From: Brachionus plicatilis
Lineage: Eukaryota; Rotifera; Eurotatoria; Ploima; Brachionidae
Assembly: GCA_010279815.1 (NCBI GenBank)
Contig: QEOQ01000559.1
Span: 441,225 to 461,061, forward strand
Length of the DNA: 19,837 nucleotides
Direction: 5' to 3'
The first letter of the stretch is position 1. Every line of letters begins with the position of its first letter. Under the pieces are notes generated by a model that was not told where the DNA came from, searched no databases, and saw only the letters and a list, made by a program, of their open reading frames with translations. The position numbers and the translations under genes were made by a program. Shown here piece after piece: positions 18,461-19,837 of the stretch.

Positions 18461-18765
18461 CAGAGTTGTTTAAAAGTCACAAAAAAAATTCCAAATCCGG
18501 ACTTTAAAATTAAAAAAAAAAAAAAGTTTAAGTCCAGAATTTTTTTAAAAAATTTGCTAGACCAGGCTTCTTATCAAAAAATTTGTATACTCTTGGGTTG
18601 TCTAATGCAATAGATTTGCCATATATCAGAATTTTGTTGCTATTTTAGCATAAATTTCTTCTTCAGTATTCAAAATTTTAAAGCTTCGACTTGGACTTTG
18701 AAATGAAAATTTTGAAAAAAAAAGTCTGGACTTGAATTAAGACTTGTGACTTTTAAACAACTCTG
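18461..18765. mobile_element. 305-bp hAT-type MITE with perfect 8-bp target duplication
   Basis: The element begins CAGAGTTGTTTAAAAGTCAC and ends with its near-exact complement GTGACTTTTAAACAACTCTG. GATATAAA flanks both sides exactly (18453-18460 and 18766-18773). A CAG-start inverted repeat plus an 8-bp duplication is diagnostic of the hAT superfamily. The inside has no ORF and contains inverted TCCGGACTTT/AAGTCTGGACTT-like subterminal motifs and the 47-bp motif at 18553-18599. It is non-autonomous and would need a hAT transposase in trans. Confidence 0.93.
18553..18599 (+). repeat. Dispersed 47-bp motif, copy 2 (inside the MITE)
   Basis: This is the counterpart of 8771-8817, with substitutions such as GACCAGG for GATCAGG and TTTGTATACTC for TTTATATACTT. 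It is located within the hAT-type MITE. Confidence 0.7.
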
Positions 18766-18779
18766 GATATAAACATACC

Positions 18780-18930
18780 TTAAATTTTTAAGTATTTTTC
18801 AAAATCTTTTTTGCGGTAAAAATTCATGGTCTCATATAAATTATCTGGGAATTTTTCTCTTAATTTATTTTGTAATTCTTGAGTATTCTTAAAAAAATTA
18901 AAAAATAATCTTATGATAGTAGATTTTTTT
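18780..18930 (-). pseudogene. Coding-like fragment cut by the hAT end, unknown
   Basis: On the minus strand the segment between the hAT terminus (18931) and TAA at 18780 encodes about 48 residues of balanced composition, including NTQELQNKLREKFPDNLYET and ending FEKYLKI. The open frame extends artificially into the hAT terminal repeats, which are not expected to code. It may be the last exon of a gene or transposon that the hAT element interrupted. No family is recognised and chance cannot be excluded. Confidence 0.25.
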
Positions 18931-18956
18931 AAGTGTTGGGCGGCAGTCGTGAAAAT

Positions 18957-19114
18957 ACCGGTCCTAAACGGACGGTCTAGACCGATTGATGGACCGGTCT
19001 TTCTAAACGGTCTCAAAAAAACCGTCTGAAAATACCGGTCTTCCGGTCCGTCCGTCAGATGAGGACCGGTCTGAATTGTAGCAGTCTAGCAAATAGACCG
19101 GTCTTGACCGGTCT
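18957..19114. repeat. Subterminal ACCGGTC repeats of the hAT element
   Basis: ACCGGTC occurs at 18957, 18993, 19034, 19065, 19097 and 19107, mostly as ACCGGTCT, at steps of about 31-41 bp and a last step of 10. Inverted or partial versions (AGACCGAT, TCCGGTCCGTCC, AACGGTCT) lie between. Such clusters inside the ends of hAT elements are usually transposase binding sites; that role is inferred here. Confidence 0.75.
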
Positions 19115-19311
19115 TTTAAGAGAAAATTGATTTTTTTAATTTTTGTTGTTTTTGGATATCTGATTTGAATTTAAATAAAATATATGTTTTATTAAATATT
19201 TTTGTGATTTAAATATTTTCATAATATTTGCTAAGACTACATTATTTAAGATAGTGTGATAAACCAGTAAAAAAAATTTTTTTCTTTTAATATATTTATT
19301 CAAAAAATTAA

Positions 19312-19537
19312 TCAGTTTTCTTCAGTAAACAATGATTCATTTTCATTTAGGAACATTACATATTCGATTCTTACAGGTGAAATTTTATTCCTACGATCCC
19401 ACACTTGATAGCCAGTTAATGAAAAAAGACGTTCTGACGGTGAACCTGAAGGTAGCAGCTCCTCTATAAACCAAAAAAAATTATTTTAAGATCGGGTACT
19501 TATCACTATTTTTTTTCCAAAACTCAATACAATCCAT
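19312..19537 (-). pseudogene. hAT transposase C-terminal (dimerisation) domain, broken
   Basis: The minus strand from 19537 encodes CIEFWKKNSDKYPILK followed by a stop. After a frame change near the A/T run at 19473-19480 it encodes SGSPSERLFSLTGYQVWDRR, then NKISPVRIEYVMFLNENESL to a TGA at 19312-19314. The pairs FW..NS..YP.L and PSER.FS..G....RR..L.P are the hallmarks of the hAT C-terminal dimerisation region. A short linker is missing and the frame is disrupted, so this copy is inactive. The rest of the transposase (DDE core, zinc finger) would lie at higher coordinates but is not recognisable up to the window end. Confidence 0.88.
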
Positions 19538-19655
19538 AGAGTTTTAATGAAGGGTTTTAATTTATGTTTTGGTATACAATAAATTTTTTTTTAAAACTGT
19601 TTGTATTTAAGCTTTACAAAATTTTTGAATTTATAAAATCGTTAATTAAAAAATT

Positions 19656-19722
19656 TCCACTGAGAGTGGATTCGTACTCAGATCATTATTTACCAGTCGA
19701 AAACTTACACTCCCATCTGTTA
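19656..19722 (-). mobile_element. tRNA-like sequence (SINE head or tRNA pseudogene)
   Basis: The minus strand has a B-box-like GAGTACGAATCC (19668-19679 complement), preceded by TTTCGACTGGTAAAT resembling an anticodon arm and by GATGGGAGTGTAAG in place of an A box. The spacing is about that of a tRNA. Acceptor-stem pairing is not evident, so it is not a functional tRNA. A decayed tRNA-derived SINE inserted in the hAT region is the likeliest reading. Confidence 0.35.
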
Positions 19723-19837
19723 AGTTTTTTTTAATTTTATTTACTATTTTAAAAACTTATTTCTTATAACTGAATCTTATCAGTTAAAAAAAAATTAAAT
19801 TTATATAATTATTAATAAAATATTTCTTAATAAAATA

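Larger units (their letters stand above)
18931..19837 (-). mobile_element. hAT transposon, terminal part (runs off the window)
   Basis: The boundary is placed at AAGTGTTGGGCGGCAGTCGT, which resembles hAT terminal repeats of the C/TAGTGTTGGGC type. Inside it come subterminal ACCGGTC repeats (18957-19114), about 200 bp of AT-rich sequence, then the C-terminal end of a hAT transposase on the minus strand (19312-19537). The order (terminus, subterminal repeats, transposase 3' end) is what a hAT element should show. The far end and target duplication are outside the window. Confidence 0.7.

Overview
The window is strongly AT-rich eukaryotic DNA. It holds one nuclear tRNA gene with internal Pol III boxes, coding exons separated by short GT-AG introns, and many dispersed transposon remains. 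Nothing fixes the species. An AT-rich invertebrate with short introns and CR1/Rex1-type retroelements and hAT transposons (for example a rotifer) would fit, but this is inference only. No bacterial operon, CRISPR array or viral genome is visible.

Layout. 1-232: the edge of a probable hAT-type transposon, made of 30-bp tandem repeats with an ACCGGT core and ending in a TIR-like sequence. 233-2600: gene-free AT-rich DNA with a dispersed repeat (1201-1323) and a small structured retroelement tail (1735-1826). 2601-2681: tRNA-Ser(CGA). 2952-7957: the only host protein-coding locus. It has a 1.43-kb exon encoding a P-loop, clamp-loader-like ATPase module. About 1.2 kb further on come a 2.2-kb exon and a short last exon encoding a long alpha-helical protein. 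Exon phases match, so these may be one gene of about 1261 residues; a shorter two-exon form of the first part (512 aa) is also possible. An antisense, frameshifted coding-like block (5050-5318) lies in the gap.

8100-19837 is a transposon graveyard. It contains a 936-bp inverted-repeat element (9361-10296), a 5'-truncated non-LTR retrotransposon with a 13-bp target-site duplication (10413-11231), and an inverted-repeat element beside it (11246-11573). Further on are a microsatellite-tailed structured segment and a foldback element (13613-13854), a decayed reverse transcriptase piece (15313-15484), and an exact 128-bp tandem duplication (17128-17383). The right end has a hAT-type MITE with a perfect 8-bp target duplication (18461-18765), and a hAT element running off the window with a decayed transposase C-terminus (18931-19837).

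The observations that most merit checking are three. First, two (possibly three) microsatellite-tailed retroelement ends appear to share a three-helix RNA-like fold with a compensatory base-pair change. Second, the host locus shows three repeats of a Walker-B/sensor-1-like strand pattern, only the first preceded by a P-loop. Third, hAT-like ends at both window edges use ACCGGT-core subterminal repeats at about 30-bp spacing.
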